64,000 nt of DNA from Chitinophagaceae bacterium (GTDB lineage Bacteria > Bacteroidota > Bacteroidia > Chitinophagales > Chitinophagaceae), in contig CANFHA010000021.1 in NCBI GenBank assembly GCA_947446645.1, positions 1 to 64,000 on the forward strand. Direction: 5' to 3'. The stretch's first letter is position 1. Each line of letters starts with the position of its first letter. Shown one piece after another: positions 43,543-53,078 of the stretch. The notes beneath the pieces are model-generated. The model searched no databases, had not been told where the DNA came from, and saw nothing but the letters and a program-made list of their open reading frames with translations. The position numbers and the translations under genes were made by a program.

Positions 43543-44733
43543 TTAATTTTTTAAGTGGCTCACTTCAGCGAAATATCCTTCCAACTGCTTAGCAATAATA
43601 TCCCAGTCGAAACGGGTTTTTATGACCTGCATACCTGCCTGACCTACTGACCTGCGCAGGTCTTCTGACGATAACAGGTCGATGACGCTTTGGGCAAAAG
43701 CATTGGGATCGGTTTGCATAATGGCGCCTTCTCCGCTCTTTATACCCAGGCCGCCAAAGCCAATGTTGGAACAAACAACGGGAACGCCTAGCGACATGGC
43801 TTCCAAAACCTTATTCTGCGTACCTGCACCAAATCTTAAGGGGGCGACTACTACGCTTGCAGAATTATAGGTGGCTGCGAGGTCCTTTACAAAGCCGGTT
43901 ACTTCAATGAAGTCACTAGCCAGTTCGGCGACTTTCTTAATAGGCCGCTGGCCGGCTATTATAAACTTAACATTCACACAGCTGGACCTGATTATCGGGA
44001 GTATTACATCGGAAAAATACACGACTGCATCTACATTTGGTGCGTAGTCCATGTTGCCGGTAAAGAGGATAGTGTGGTTATGAGCGTAGTCGTGGTTGCG
44101 GGGCGCGAAGGTTTCCCAATCTACTCCATTAGCCAACAGGCGAAGGTTACCCGTGTGGTGGGTACGCTCCAAGTAGTCAATGTCTTCTACCGAACAAGCG
44201 AGGGTAAGATCATACTGTTTCAAAATAGGCTCGTATCGCAGCACCCGGCGCTGCTCTATGTTCTCAAACAGGGTAGTTAGCAGCCCGCGCTTTACGGTTT
44301 TGCGGCGCTCCCAGTAAAGAGAGAAGGCATCAGGAAGGTCAAGTATCCGGGCCTGATCCTTGCGGCCTGCGAGGTATGGCGACATACGCAGGTGCTGCAC
44401 ATGGATCGCATCATAGTTATGAGCAGCTATCATACTATCCAGCTGCCGCTGCAGCTCTGCCGATCTGAAGTAGAGTACTTGTAATGGCTTGCTATCCCAG
44501 ATAGCAGAGAGGCAATTGATCGCAGATTTCCATTTTGGCAGGTAGACAAAATGTACTTCTTTAAATATCTTCTCGAGCTCTGTTTTATAAGTAAGATCTT
44601 CCGGGGTCTGCGCAAATGTGAGCAGGTGCAATTCATGGTCTTTATTTAACCTTTTAGCGAGGTTAAATATTTTGAGCTTATCGCCACGGTAAGGCGGATA
44701 AGGAACCCTATTTGCCAGGAAAAGTAACTTCAT
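43543..44733 (-). CDS. Glycosyltransferase, GT4-like
   Basis: This 396-residue glycosyltransferase starts FLANRVPYPPYRGDKLKIFN and has the GT4 C-terminal domain (ILFTGNMDYAPNVDAVVYFS, then APLRFGAGTQNKVLEAMSLG). It resembles the TIGR03087-type enzymes that act on exopolysaccharide. The ATG at 44733 is preferred over a TTG three codons upstream. It shares opening sequence and orientation with the second GT4 gene across ribBA, so the two were perhaps one locus. Confidence 0.88.
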   Translation of the reverse strand: MKLLFLANRVPYPPYRGDKLKIFNLAKRLNKDHELHLLTFAQTPEDLTYKTELEKIFKEVHFVYLPKWKSAINCLSAIWDSKPLQVLYFRSAELQRQLDSMIAAHNYDAIHVQHLRMSPYLAGRKDQARILDLPDAFSLYWERRKTVKRGLLTTLFENIEQRRVLRYEPILKQYDLTLACSVEDIDYLERTHHTGNLRLLANGVDWETFAPRNHDYAHNHTILFTGNMDYAPNVDAVVYFSDVILPIIRSSCVNVKFIIAGQRPIKKVAELASDFIEVTGFVKDLAATYNSASVVVAPLRFGAGTQNKVLEAMSLGVPVVCSNIGFGGLGIKSGEGAIMQTDPNAFAQSVIDLLSSEDLRRSVGQAGMQVIKTRFDWDIIAKQLEGYFAEVSHLKN

Positions 44734-44783
44734 AAACCCCAACCCCTAAAGGGGCTTATTCTTATTAAATTATATTTTAATTG

Positions 44784-45992
44784 CTATGATTTTTGGCTCA
44801 AAATCTCGTGGCCAAGCTTATCCCGCTTTGTCTGCAGGTAAAACTCGTTGTGCTCATTAGGAACTATCTCAATTGGTATGTTCTCCACGATCTCCAGTCC
44901 GAAGCCAACGATACCTGCCCGCTTTCTAGGATTGTTGCTCATCAGCTTCATCTTAGATACACCAAGGTAGCGGAGAATCTGAGCACCTACACCGTAGTCG
45001 CGCTGGTCATTTTTGAAGCCAAGGGCGAGGTTAGCCTCTACTGTGTCTTTGCCCTCTTCCTGTAGTTTATACGCTTTAAGCTTGTTGAGCAGACCTATGC
45101 CGCGGCCCTCCTGGTTCATATATAGTACCACGCCTTTTCCGGCAGCCTGCACCATTTCCATTGCCTTTTCCAGCTGGTCGCCACAGTCGCAGCGAAGGGA
45201 GTGCAGGATGTCGCCTGTGAAGCAGGAACTGTGCACACGTACTAACACTGGCTCGTCCTTGGCCCAGGTGCCTTTTATAAGGGCAAGATGCATTTCGCCG
45301 GTATTAGTTTGCTTGAATGCAACTAGTTCAAAATCACCATGTTTGGTAGGCATTTGCACGCGTACCTCCTCTTTTATGAGGGTTTCTTTGGCAAGCCTGT
45401 AAGCGATTAAGTCTTTTATAGAAATGATCTTCAGATCATACTTTTTGGCGATTTCCATCAATTCCGGAATTCGGGCCATGGTGCCATCGTCGTTCATGAT
45501 CTCAACGAGCACTCCTGCCGGCTCAAAACCCGCAAGGCGTGCGAGGTCGACCGTGGCCTCGGTATGCCCGCTGCGGCGAAGGACACCTTCAGCCCTTGCC
45601 CTGAGCGGGAAGATATGCCCGGGGCGGCCAAGGTCGTCAGGGGTAGTTGCAGGATCTATCAGCGCCTGCACTGTTTTGGCCCTGTCTTGCGCGCTTATGC
45701 CGGTGGTGCAGCCGTGGCCAATAAGGTCTACCGAAACAGTAAATGGTGTCTGGTGCAGCACTGTGTTGTTCTCCACCATCAGGTTAAGCTTCAGCTCATC
45801 GCAACGCTGCTCTGTGATGGGTGCACATATGAGCCCGCGCCCGTACTTGGACATAAAGTTGATTATCTCAGGTGTCACATTTCTCGCTGCAGTTACAAAA
45901 TCACCTTCGTTTTCACGATCCTCATCATCAACAACAATCAGTAATTTACCCTTTCTCAGGTCTTCCAATGCACTCTCTATTGTATCTAACAT
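44784..45992 (-). CDS. ribBA: Bifunctional DHBP synthase / GTP cyclohydrolase II
   Basis: This 402-residue protein supplies both precursors of riboflavin. The N-terminal half (1-200) is DHBP synthase with [14 protein letters not shown] and [11 protein letters not shown]; the C-terminal half is GTP cyclohydrolase II with [20 protein letters not shown] (zinc Cys) and [14 protein letters not shown]. Both domains look intact. It lies between two glycosyltransferase genes. No FMN riboswitch-like leader is evident in the 156-bp spacer upstream. Confidence 0.96.
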   Translation of the reverse strand: MLDTIESALEDLRKGKLLIVVDDEDRENEGDFVTAARNVTPEIINFMSKYGRGLICAPITEQRCDELKLNLMVENNTVLHQTPFTVSVDLIGHGCTTGISAQDRAKTVQALIDPATTPDDLGRPGHIFPLRARAEGVLRRSGHTEATVDLARLAGFEPAGVLVEIMNDDGTMARIPELMEIAKKYDLKIISIKDLIAYRLAKETLIKEEVRVQMPTKHGDFELVAFKQTNTGEMHLALIKGTWAKDEPVLVRVHSSCFTGDILHSLRCDCGDQLEKAMEMVQAAGKGVVLYMNQEGRGIGLLNKLKAYKLQEEGKDTVEANLALGFKNDQRDYGVGAQILRYLGVSKMKLMSNNPRKRAGIVGFGLEIVENIPIEIVPNEHNEFYLQTKRDKLGHEILSQKS

Positions 45993-46066
45993 ATATTAAA
46001 TTCGTAAGTAGTTAGTCGTCGGCCTTTAGTCCGGTAATGGGACATGGATTCAAGAAAATGACACCG

Positions 46067-46074
46067 CAAAGGTA
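46067..46074 (-). promoter_or_regulatory. -7 element of ribBA
   Basis: TACCTTTG on the minus strand matches TAnnTTTG. A TTTG lies 24 nt upstream of it, slightly far for a -33 box. The predicted leader is about 70 nt. Confidence 0.4.
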
Positions 46075-46148
46075 CAACGTATAAATTAAGGACATTTTCA
46101 AAAAAAGGAATAGCAGTATAGATAAATGCTACCGCTACTAAATAACGA

Positions 46149-47366
46149 TTATCTTTTTCTGTCCAAAAGCAAATCCACTTCGTGAAGAACCGTCTTCATG
46201 ACTTTCTTTCTTTCATACTTCTCGAATACCATAGCGCGTGCTGCCTGGCCCATTTTTTCGGCGCTTTCTTTATTGTCTAGGCACCATTTAATAGCTTTTA
46301 CAAAATCATCGGGCTTGTGCACGCGCAGGTAGTGGGTGCCGGGTGTGGCATCAATACCTTTGATGCCGGTAGCGGTGGCAATCACAATCTTGCCTGCGGC
46401 CATGGCTTCAAGTATCTTCACTCTAATGCCACCGCCTGTAAGCAAGGGCACAATCAGTATTTTTTTATCTGCTATGAATTCTTCGGCACTTGGCACTTCA
46501 TCGTAGCAGTAGACGCCTTTGAAATTCATTTTTTTGAATTCGTCGGGCATGTTGCGGCCTGCAAAGTAGAATTCGAACTTGGGGATGGCTTTCTGAATAT
46601 GAGACCATGCATGTTTGAGGAACCAACGCATGCTGTTCTGGTTTGCGATCCAATCCATGGCACCCAGATGGTAGCCAACCCAACGCTCCCGCTCCGTATT
46701 AACAACCACTTTTTGTATATCTATGCTGAAAGGGGCCACCACTATATTAGTGGTCGCTTCAAGCCGAGCTACAAGTGATGCGTCTTTTTCTGTGATGGCA
46801 AGCAACAAATCGTACATCTTCCATGCCGCACGCTCGTAGTCCCGAACCCGCTTGGTAAGGTTATCGAAGTAAATACGCTTCACCTGGTTCTTGGTCTTCT
46901 TTTCCAGCCCCTTCCATATCTGGTATTCTACATTGTGTAACCGTAAGACGTTTACAGCATTGGAGTGCATTTTGATTACCGGCATGTAAGTAGACAGATA
47001 AACACTCTCCACCTGCACCACATCGGGCTTAAAGGATATCAATACCTCTTTGAGCTTAGCTTTAAATACCTCGCTATAGAATCGTTTGGCATGTTCCGGC
47101 TCTTTACTAAAGAAATAGTTTTTGACTATTTCTTTAAGTTTCAGCCTGTTATCTACATCTACCCAGGTAAACGCATGTAGATGAGTGAACAGCCGGGCTA
47201 AAGCGGTGTGAGCGATATGATGCTTTGATGTGTTCATGGCAAGCAGGTGTACCTGCCATCCTGCTTCATAATACCCCTGTATCATTGCATCCATGGCCAG
47301 GTTGCCGCCATCTTTGAGCGGATATGGCACACGGTTGGTAATAATGAGTATTTTTCTTGCTTGCAT
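46149..47366 (-). CDS. Glycosyltransferase, GT4-like
   Basis: This 405-residue enzyme opens with IITNRVPYPLKDGGNLAMDA and ends with the GT4 donor-binding region (LIVPLLTGGGIRVKILEAMA, then GKIVIATATGIKGID). It probably builds a surface polysaccharide with the neighbouring glycosyltransferase and formyltransferase. The 3' neighbour is ribBA, same strand. Confidence 0.88.
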   Translation of the reverse strand: MQARKILIITNRVPYPLKDGGNLAMDAMIQGYYEAGWQVHLLAMNTSKHHIAHTALARLFTHLHAFTWVDVDNRLKLKEIVKNYFFSKEPEHAKRFYSEVFKAKLKEVLISFKPDVVQVESVYLSTYMPVIKMHSNAVNVLRLHNVEYQIWKGLEKKTKNQVKRIYFDNLTKRVRDYERAAWKMYDLLLAITEKDASLVARLEATTNIVVAPFSIDIQKVVVNTERERWVGYHLGAMDWIANQNSMRWFLKHAWSHIQKAIPKFEFYFAGRNMPDEFKKMNFKGVYCYDEVPSAEEFIADKKILIVPLLTGGGIRVKILEAMAAGKIVIATATGIKGIDATPGTHYLRVHKPDDFVKAIKWCLDNKESAEKMGQAARAMVFEKYERKKVMKTVLHEVDLLLDRKR

Positions 47367-47501
47367 TGCGGGTGCGAAAATAGATAAATGTATTGTCTTT
47401 AGATAAAACAGAAAAAATCATAGGCTTATGTTTTTTAATCATGTATGTTAACAGTTAAATATTCTGCGAAGGTTTTTTAAATTTGAGCTGCAAACCTCCA
47501 C

Positions 47502-48242
47502 ATGAACAGGAAAAAACTTATCTTTTTAGGGTCAAAGCCAATAGGCTATGAATGCCTTTCTTACCTGATTTCTCAGCAGGAAACGATAGAGGTAGAGATA
47601 GCAGGTATACTCACCCGATCAAGGAAAGAGTTTGGGAATGCCCATGATCTGACGGCACTTGCGACCAAGCACGGTATACCAATAATAAGTAGCCTGGATG
47701 ATATGCCGGAATGTGATATTATTTATTCCGTTCAATATCATGAGATTTTGAAAAAGGTGCATATAGAAAAAGCCCGTGATATAGCAGTGAACCTGCACAT
47801 GGCACCCTTGCCTGAATATCGCGGCGCCAATCAATTTACTTTTGCTATACTGGAGAACAAGCATGAATTTGGCACATCAATACATAAGATAGATCCACAG
47901 ATAGACCATGGTGATATCCTTTTTCAGAAAAGGTTCTCTATTCCTGAAAAATGCTGTGTGGCGGACCTGTATGAGCTCACCTATAAAGCTTCGATAAGAC
48001 TATTTCAACAATCGCTGGCCCACCTTATAAAAAGCAACTACTATTCAGTTCCGCAGGAGGCGCTTATAGCCAGGTTTGGGACCAGTATTCACTACCGCAA
48101 GGAAATGGAAGAGCTGAAGCTGATAGACCTTAACTGGGACAAAGAAAAGATAGAACGTCATATTCGCGCCACATCAATGCCCGGCTTTGAGCCGCCTTAC
48201 TGTATTGTAAATGGCAAAAAAGTGCATTTCTCCATGCAATAA
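47502..48242 (+). CDS. Formyltransferase-fold enzyme, sugar formyltransferase-like
   Basis: This 246-residue protein has the methionyl-tRNA formyltransferase catalytic fold. The Asn-His pair is in NLHMAPLPEYRGANQFTFAI, and the catalytic Asp is in IDHGDILFQ. It lacks the C-terminal tRNA-binding domain of Fmt, so it more likely formylates an amino sugar for a surface glycan. The adjacent glycosyltransferase gene supports that. A TAAATTTG -7 match lies 16 bp before the ATG. Confidence 0.8.
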   Translation: MNRKKLIFLGSKPIGYECLSYLISQQETIEVEIAGILTRSRKEFGNAHDLTALATKHGIPIISSLDDMPECDIIYSVQYHEILKKVHIEKARDIAVNLHMAPLPEYRGANQFTFAILENKHEFGTSIHKIDPQIDHGDILFQKRFSIPEKCCVADLYELTYKASIRLFQQSLAHLIKSNYYSVPQEALIARFGTSIHYRKEMEELKLIDLNWDKEKIERHIRATSMPGFEPPYCIVNGKKVHFSMQ

Positions 48243-48259
48243 ACACGGCGGGTTACCAA

Positions 48260-48889
48260 TTATTTTGTTCCACCCACATTTACATAATTCTCTATTGGCT
48301 GCCGCTTTGCTATAGACCGGGCGAGGGTCATTTCATCGGCATATTCCAGTTCGCCGCCGAAGGCTATGCCGCGGGCAATAGTGGTGATATTAACTGGCAG
48401 ATCCTTTAACTGGCGGGCAATGTAATATACTGTGGTATCGCCTTCTATTGTGGGGCTCAGTGCCATTATCACCTCTCCAATACTGTTTTCCTTTATGCGG
48501 TCGTGGAGTGTAGAGATATTGAGCTGGTCAGGGCCTATACCATCGAGTGGTGAAAGTATGCCTCCGAGTACGTGGTACAGACCGCTATACTGCTGGGTGC
48601 TTTCGATAGCAATGACATCGCGGATGGTTTCGACTACGCATACCTGGGAACGATTGCGACCCGGGTTTACACAAATAATGCAGACATCGCTATCGGAGAT
48701 ATTGTGGCAATGTTTGCAGAATTTTACGCCATGGCGCATACGGGAGACTGCACCCGTAAATTCGTCCACCTCACCAGTATCCATACGAAGGAGCTGCAAC
48801 ACCATGCGCAGCGCCGTTTTTTTGCCAATGCCGGGCAACCTTGAAAATTCCCTTACCGCGTCTTCAACCAGCTTTGATGAAAAAATCAT
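48260..48889 (-). CDS. recR: Recombination protein RecR
   Basis: This 209-residue protein works with RecF and RecO in gap repair. It has the helix-hairpin-helix (SRLPGIGKKTALRM), the C4 zinc finger (FCKHCHNISDSDVCIIC) and the Toprim domain (VCVVETIRDVIAIE, then ALSPTIEGDTTVYYIA). The length is normal. It converges with the formyltransferase gene, 17 bp between stops. Confidence 0.95.
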   Translation of the reverse strand: MIFSSKLVEDAVREFSRLPGIGKKTALRMVLQLLRMDTGEVDEFTGAVSRMRHGVKFCKHCHNISDSDVCIICVNPGRNRSQVCVVETIRDVIAIESTQQYSGLYHVLGGILSPLDGIGPDQLNISTLHDRIKENSIGEVIMALSPTIEGDTTVYYIARQLKDLPVNITTIARGIAFGGELEYADEMTLARSIAKRQPIENYVNVGGTK

Positions 48890-49236
48890 TTAAAAAAATT
48901 GGAATTATTTAGTGTGCAAAGTTCTGACAATTTGGGCAATACCTGCGATAATCATTCTATGATTATCGGTTATGCTGGCACTGTATCGTTCCTGAATGGG
49001 TTTACACTTTACAATGTAATCCTAAAAGAAAATATTAGGACCATATCAAAAAGGATATTCCCCGTTTCGTGAGACCGCTTCGTGCCTCGCGAAGGAGGGG
49101 TTGATATTATTATTTGTTTTACTGCTGTAGATTTGACAACTTTTAGAAAGTTGTCAAATCTGAGAGAATTATCTCACAAACCATTAACTAAAAATATTTT
49201 CCCAACTTGCCTTATATTTGACTTTCACGAAAAACA
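48890..49236. other. 347-bp spacer with a perfect hairpin
   Basis: No gene is seen. The spacer contains a long hairpin at 49129-49161 and a G-rich stretch with GCGAAGGAGGGG at about 49088. A TATATTTG -7 element for the next gene lies at 49213-49220, 16 bp before its ATG. Confidence 0.7.
49129..49161. repeat. 15-bp perfect inverted repeat
   Basis: AGATTTGACAACTTT and AAAGTTGTCAAATCT are separated by TAG. No T-run follows, and the genes on both sides are transcribed away from it, so it is not a standard terminator. It may be a dispersed hairpin element or a site for a symmetric regulator. Confidence 0.75.
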
Positions 49237-51261
49237 ATGGCTAAGAAAATAAATAATACGTCGGGTTCAGGGCAGCGAATCGTTACTCCTGCGGCAAGTG
49301 CACAAGTAAAGAAGCCTGTGGCGCCTGTTGCCTCTGTGTATGAACCAGTGGTGAAGGATCCTTTCTTGCCTGCATGGCTGTATGAGTTTAAAATACAAGC
49401 TATAATTGTAGGGTTGCTCGCATTTGTGCTTTATGTAAATACATCGAGTAACGAGTATGCGCTTGATGATACCATAGCTATAGTAAAGAATGAGTACGTA
49501 TGGGAGGGCTTTGCCGGCATACCGTCAATTATGACAAAGGATGCTTTCGACAGTTACTACAAGCAGTTCAACTCATCTAACCAGCTGAGCGGGGGACGTT
49601 ACCGTCCGCTATCGCAGGTGTCGTTTGCCGTGGAGCAGCAGTTCTTTGGCGCTATACCTGTAGATAAAATGGACAGCTTTAAGACGCATCCTAACGGTAT
49701 CAATCCCGGGTTCAGCTACGGAATGAAGCAGCCATTTGAAAAGAAGTTTTTAAGCGACATGCATACCCGACACTTTTTTAATGTGCTGTGGTTTACTGCC
49801 TGCGTGGTAGTGCTGCTTTACTTTTTGCGCTATATAGTGTTCAAGAGCAACCCGATAATGGCGTTGCTGGCCGCCATATTGTTTGCGATACACCCGATAC
49901 ATACGGAGGTGGTGGCGAATGTAAAAAGCCGTGATGAGATAATGTCGCTGCTGTTTATATGCCTTACGTTCATATTCGCCTTCAAGTATGAGGAGCTGAA
50001 GAAGAAATGGATGGTGGTAGCGGGATGCGCCAGTTACTTCCTGGCCTTCCTTGCCAAGGAGTACGCTATCTCCATGATCTTTTTGCTGCCGCTAAGCTTC
50101 ATGATGTTTAACCGGTATTCATTTGGCAAGAGCATAAAGGCTTCTATGCCGTTCTTTGCGGTGGCGGGTGTATATATCGCTATGAGGCTGAGTATAGTGG
50201 CGCAGATGAATAAAGACTCTGATGCAGATATACTTAATAATCCCTATGCCAAGGTAGCCGATGATGCGGAGAAGAAGGCAACGCAGATATCTACCATACT
50301 CAACTACATAAAACTGCTGATATGGCCGCAGCACCTGAGCTCCGATTACTCATATAATACTATTTCCTACAAGAACTTTACGCACCCAATGGTTTGGGCG
50401 TCGATGCTGGTACATGGTTCGCTGGTGTGGATGATGTTCTCGTTTTTCAAGAAATCAATCTCCTTTGAACCAAAGGCCAGTGCACCAACGCCGGAAAGCG
50501 GCATAAGCAAAGCGACAGCACGTGTTATGTGTTTTGCCATTACTTTTTACCTGCTTAACCTGTTCCTGGTCAGCAACCTTGTCTTTAATATAGGTGGTAC
50601 TATGGGGGAGCGTCTTATTTTTCACTCTTCCGTAGGGTTTTGCATAGCTGTGGCTTACCTGCTTTACAAGGGAGCGGAAATGATGCGGCCAGCAATAACC
50701 GGCAAGATGGCACTGGGTGCGCTGACACTGGCACTGGTAGGTCTATGCGGCTTTAAAACCATAGAGCGTAACAGGGACTGGAAGAATGATGATACACTTT
50801 TCAACCACGATATAGCGGAAGCACCCAATAGTGTGTTGGTGAACGCGAATGTGGCCTCATCGCTCATAAACAAGGCTGAGGAAGAACCGAACCTGGAAGT
50901 GAAACGGGATGAACTGCACCGCGGACTGGTGTACTACCATAAGGCGACGACCATACATAATACATTCGTATCGGGCTATATGAACACTTTTGTGGCCTAC
51001 CTGAAACTGAATGAGCCGGACAGCGCCAAAACAAACCTGGACCTGGTGAAGATGTACTATCCCAACTATCCCAAGCTGGAGGAGATATACTACAACCTGG
51101 GGGTATGCTACTACATGAAGAAGCAGATACCGCAGGCTATACAGCAGTGGCAAACGTCTCTAAAACTGAAACCAACCTACATCATTGCACAGCAGAGCAT
51201 AAATACCGCAATGCAGGCTATGCAGGCACAAGCAGCGGGGCAAGATGTGAAGGTGAAGTAA
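49237..51261 (+). CDS. TMTC-like membrane glycosyltransferase with C-terminal TPR
   Basis: This 674-residue protein has about ten membrane helices from residue 50 to 510 and two TPR-like units at the C-terminus (RGLVYYHKATTIHNTFVSGY, then YYNLGVCYYMKKQIPQAIQQ). FAIHPIHTEVVANVKSRDEI is typical of TMTC/DUF1736 proteins, which transfer mannose to proteins from lipid-linked donors. The acidic motif YALDD at the first loop fits the GT-C active site. Bacterial substrates are unknown. Confidence 0.83.
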   Translation: MAKKINNTSGSGQRIVTPAASAQVKKPVAPVASVYEPVVKDPFLPAWLYEFKIQAIIVGLLAFVLYVNTSSNEYALDDTIAIVKNEYVWEGFAGIPSIMTKDAFDSYYKQFNSSNQLSGGRYRPLSQVSFAVEQQFFGAIPVDKMDSFKTHPNGINPGFSYGMKQPFEKKFLSDMHTRHFFNVLWFTACVVVLLYFLRYIVFKSNPIMALLAAILFAIHPIHTEVVANVKSRDEIMSLLFICLTFIFAFKYEELKKKWMVVAGCASYFLAFLAKEYAISMIFLLPLSFMMFNRYSFGKSIKASMPFFAVAGVYIAMRLSIVAQMNKDSDADILNNPYAKVADDAEKKATQISTILNYIKLLIWPQHLSSDYSYNTISYKNFTHPMVWASMLVHGSLVWMMFSFFKKSISFEPKASAPTPESGISKATARVMCFAITFYLLNLFLVSNLVFNIGGTMGERLIFHSSVGFCIAVAYLLYKGAEMMRPAITGKMALGALTLALVGLCGFKTIERNRDWKNDDTLFNHDIAEAPNSVLVNANVASSLINKAEEEPNLEVKRDELHRGLVYYHKATTIHNTFVSGYMNTFVAYLKLNEPDSAKTNLDLVKMYYPNYPKLEEIYYNLGVCYYMKKQIPQAIQQWQTSLKLKPTYIIAQQSINTAMQAMQAQAAGQDVKVK

Positions 51262-51273
51262 GTGATAAGTGAT

Positions 51274-51320
51274 AAGTGATAAGTTGATAGGTGTTACGTA
51301 TCAATTTATCACTTTTTACT
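51274..51320 (+). terminator. Hairpin terminator of the TMTC-like gene
   Basis: A 16-bp stem with one mismatch (AAGTGATAAGTTGATA with TATCAATTTATCACTT, 9-nt loop) is followed by TTTT. It lies 13 bp after the stop. Tandem AAGTGAT units lie left of it and ACTTTTT/AATTTTT heptamers right of it, up to 51363. Confidence 0.7.
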
Positions 51321-51392
51321 TTTTACTTTTTACTTTTTAATTTTTAATTTTTAATTTTTAATTTGCTGCGGGATGTTAGACAACTCAAGATG

Positions 51393-51881
51393 TCACTGAT
51401 CACTTGTCAACTTTTCTAACTTACTAATCCAGCGGTGGACTATATAGAGGGGAATGATTCCGAATATGCCGAAGCAGCAGTCAATGAGTATGTGAAACCA
51501 TGGTATGCCGCGGGCGTTGCCCATGATGAGCGCTAAGGGTATAACCGATATGCACGCGAGGATGCCCCATTCTATTACCCATTTATTTCGTACCGGGTCG
51601 CGATAAGGTCCTATGAACGCCATTCCTATAACGATGTGTGCAAACGCGAGCCAATCGTAACCGTAGAACAGGAAATGATTATTATCGTTGATCTCTTTTA
51701 CGCCGAGCCATACCTTGTATAGCCATGCGCCCAGGGCTGAGCCAGGATTGAAGATGTGGGTAGCCATAAGCCATTTGAGCTCGGAATAGGTAGGGAATGC
51801 GGTGATGCCGCTGAGTATAAGCAGTATTACAAACAGCAGGGTCATAGACCGGATACGGAAGAGGAGTTGTGAGGCAGTCAT
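51393..51881 (-). CDS. Four-helix membrane protein, unknown function
   Basis: This 162-residue protein has about four membrane helices (MTLLFVILLILSGITAF, then AFAHIVIGMAFI, ILACISVIPLALIMG, CCFGIFGIIPLYIV). YGYDWLAFAHIVIG includes a His that could bind a metal or heme. I know of no named family. It is transcribed alone and is divergent from the acyltransferase gene. Confidence 0.65.
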   Translation of the reverse strand: MTASQLLFRIRSMTLLFVILLILSGITAFPTYSELKWLMATHIFNPGSALGAWLYKVWLGVKEINDNNHFLFYGYDWLAFAHIVIGMAFIGPYRDPVRNKWVIEWGILACISVIPLALIMGNARGIPWFHILIDCCFGIFGIIPLYIVHRWISKLEKLTSDQ

Positions 51882-52022
51882 GCGGTAATAAAGGTATAAA
51901 ATTGTGACCTGGAAAGTGGTAAGAACAAACTAAGCGTATTAGCTTTACTGCCTACCCATGCTTACTACTCCGGCTACTACTTACGGCAATCAAAAACTTG
52001 CAGGTTAGACCATTTACGGGCA

Positions 52023-53078
52023 TTGGCAATAGCGCTTGTGCTGTTGTTTCATTACCGGCTGTTTGAGCATCCAGACTGGGTGGTGCCAGCCGGGAGATTC
52101 GGGTGGACTGGCGTGGATCTGTTTTTTGTGTTGAGCGGGTACCTGATCTCATCGCAGTTATTTTTGAAAATTGCGAAGGGACAGACGATAAGTTTTAAGG
52201 ACTTCTTTATACGCAGGTTTTTCCGGATAATACCTGCGTATGCGATGGTTTTGGCAATTTATTTTTGTATACCTTATTTCAGGGAATGGGAGGCATTGCC
52301 ACCACTCTGGAAGTACCTGACCTTTACCCAAAACCTGGGGCTTGACATAAGGGGCAACCGCACATTTTCGCATGCATGGTCGCTCTGCATTGAAGAGCAG
52401 TTTTACCTGGTGTTGCCGCTTACACTTATCGCGCTGGTGCATCTAAAGGTTGGCCGAAAGGGGGCGCTTCTGCTGGCGAGCTTATTTGTGTTTGGGTTTG
52501 CCGCAAGGCTATACTGCTGGCAACGCTTTGTAGCGCCTGTTGCCGATACTGACGCCTTTACTGCGCAGTGGTACAAATGGATCTATTACCCAACGTGGGG
52601 GAGGCTGGATGGCATACTTTGCGGTGTGACTATTGCGGCGCTGTTCCAGTTTTTTCCGGAAGCTATGCTGCGTATATCGAAGCATGGAAATAAACTGGTG
52701 TTGCTGAGCCTGATGCTTTTATCAGGGGCATATTGGTTGTGCCTGGATTCGCATTCATGGCCGGCATCTATTTTTGGATTTCCACTTGTATCTGCAGAGT
52801 ATGGCGTAATGGTGGCAGCAGCTATAAGCCCCAGTTGTTTTTTGTATAAGTTCAGAAGCGTTGTCACAGAAAAAGTTGCAGCATGGTCGTTTGCAATCTA
52901 CCTCGTGCATAAAGGGATGATACATATTGTGCAGGTTGAGTTTGTGAAATCTGGGCTAGCGGCTGATGGGAATCTGATGCTTTTGTTTTGCATCGCGGGG
53001 TCGGTAGCAGGCGCACTGCTCCTGCATTTTACCATTGAACAGCCGTTTATGAAGTTGAGGAAGAAGATAACCGGATGA
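52023..53078 (+). CDS. Acyltransferase 3 family protein, probable 5' frameshift
   Basis: This membrane acyltransferase of about 350 residues modifies surface sugars. It has about ten helices, the HYRLFEH His, RRFFRIIPAY and SHAWSLCIEEQFYLVLPL, all family signatures. The frame called here begins at TTG 52023. Upstream, ATG 51958 starts a frame (TTPATTYGNQKLAG) that hits TAG at 52006, while the called frame reads RLDHLRALAIALVLL. The family expects KLAGLDHLRALAI without a break. Loss of one T at about 52004-52006 explains both. The true gene probably spans 51958-53078 with a frameshift or sequencing error. Confidence 0.8.
   Translation: MAIALVLLFHYRLFEHPDWVVPAGRFGWTGVDLFFVLSGYLISSQLFLKIAKGQTISFKDFFIRRFFRIIPAYAMVLAIYFCIPYFREWEALPPLWKYLTFTQNLGLDIRGNRTFSHAWSLCIEEQFYLVLPLTLIALVHLKVGRKGALLLASLFVFGFAARLYCWQRFVAPVADTDAFTAQWYKWIYYPTWGRLDGILCGVTIAALFQFFPEAMLRISKHGNKLVLLSLMLLSGAYWLCLDSHSWPASIFGFPLVSAEYGVMVAAAISPSCFLYKFRSVVTEKVAAWSFAIYLVHKGMIHIVQVEFVKSGLAADGNLMLLFCIAGSVAGALLLHFTIEQPFMKLRKKITG

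Noticed and set aside
46081-46148. FMN riboswitch ahead of ribBA
   Set aside because: The leader is too short and has none of the conserved FMN-aptamer segments.
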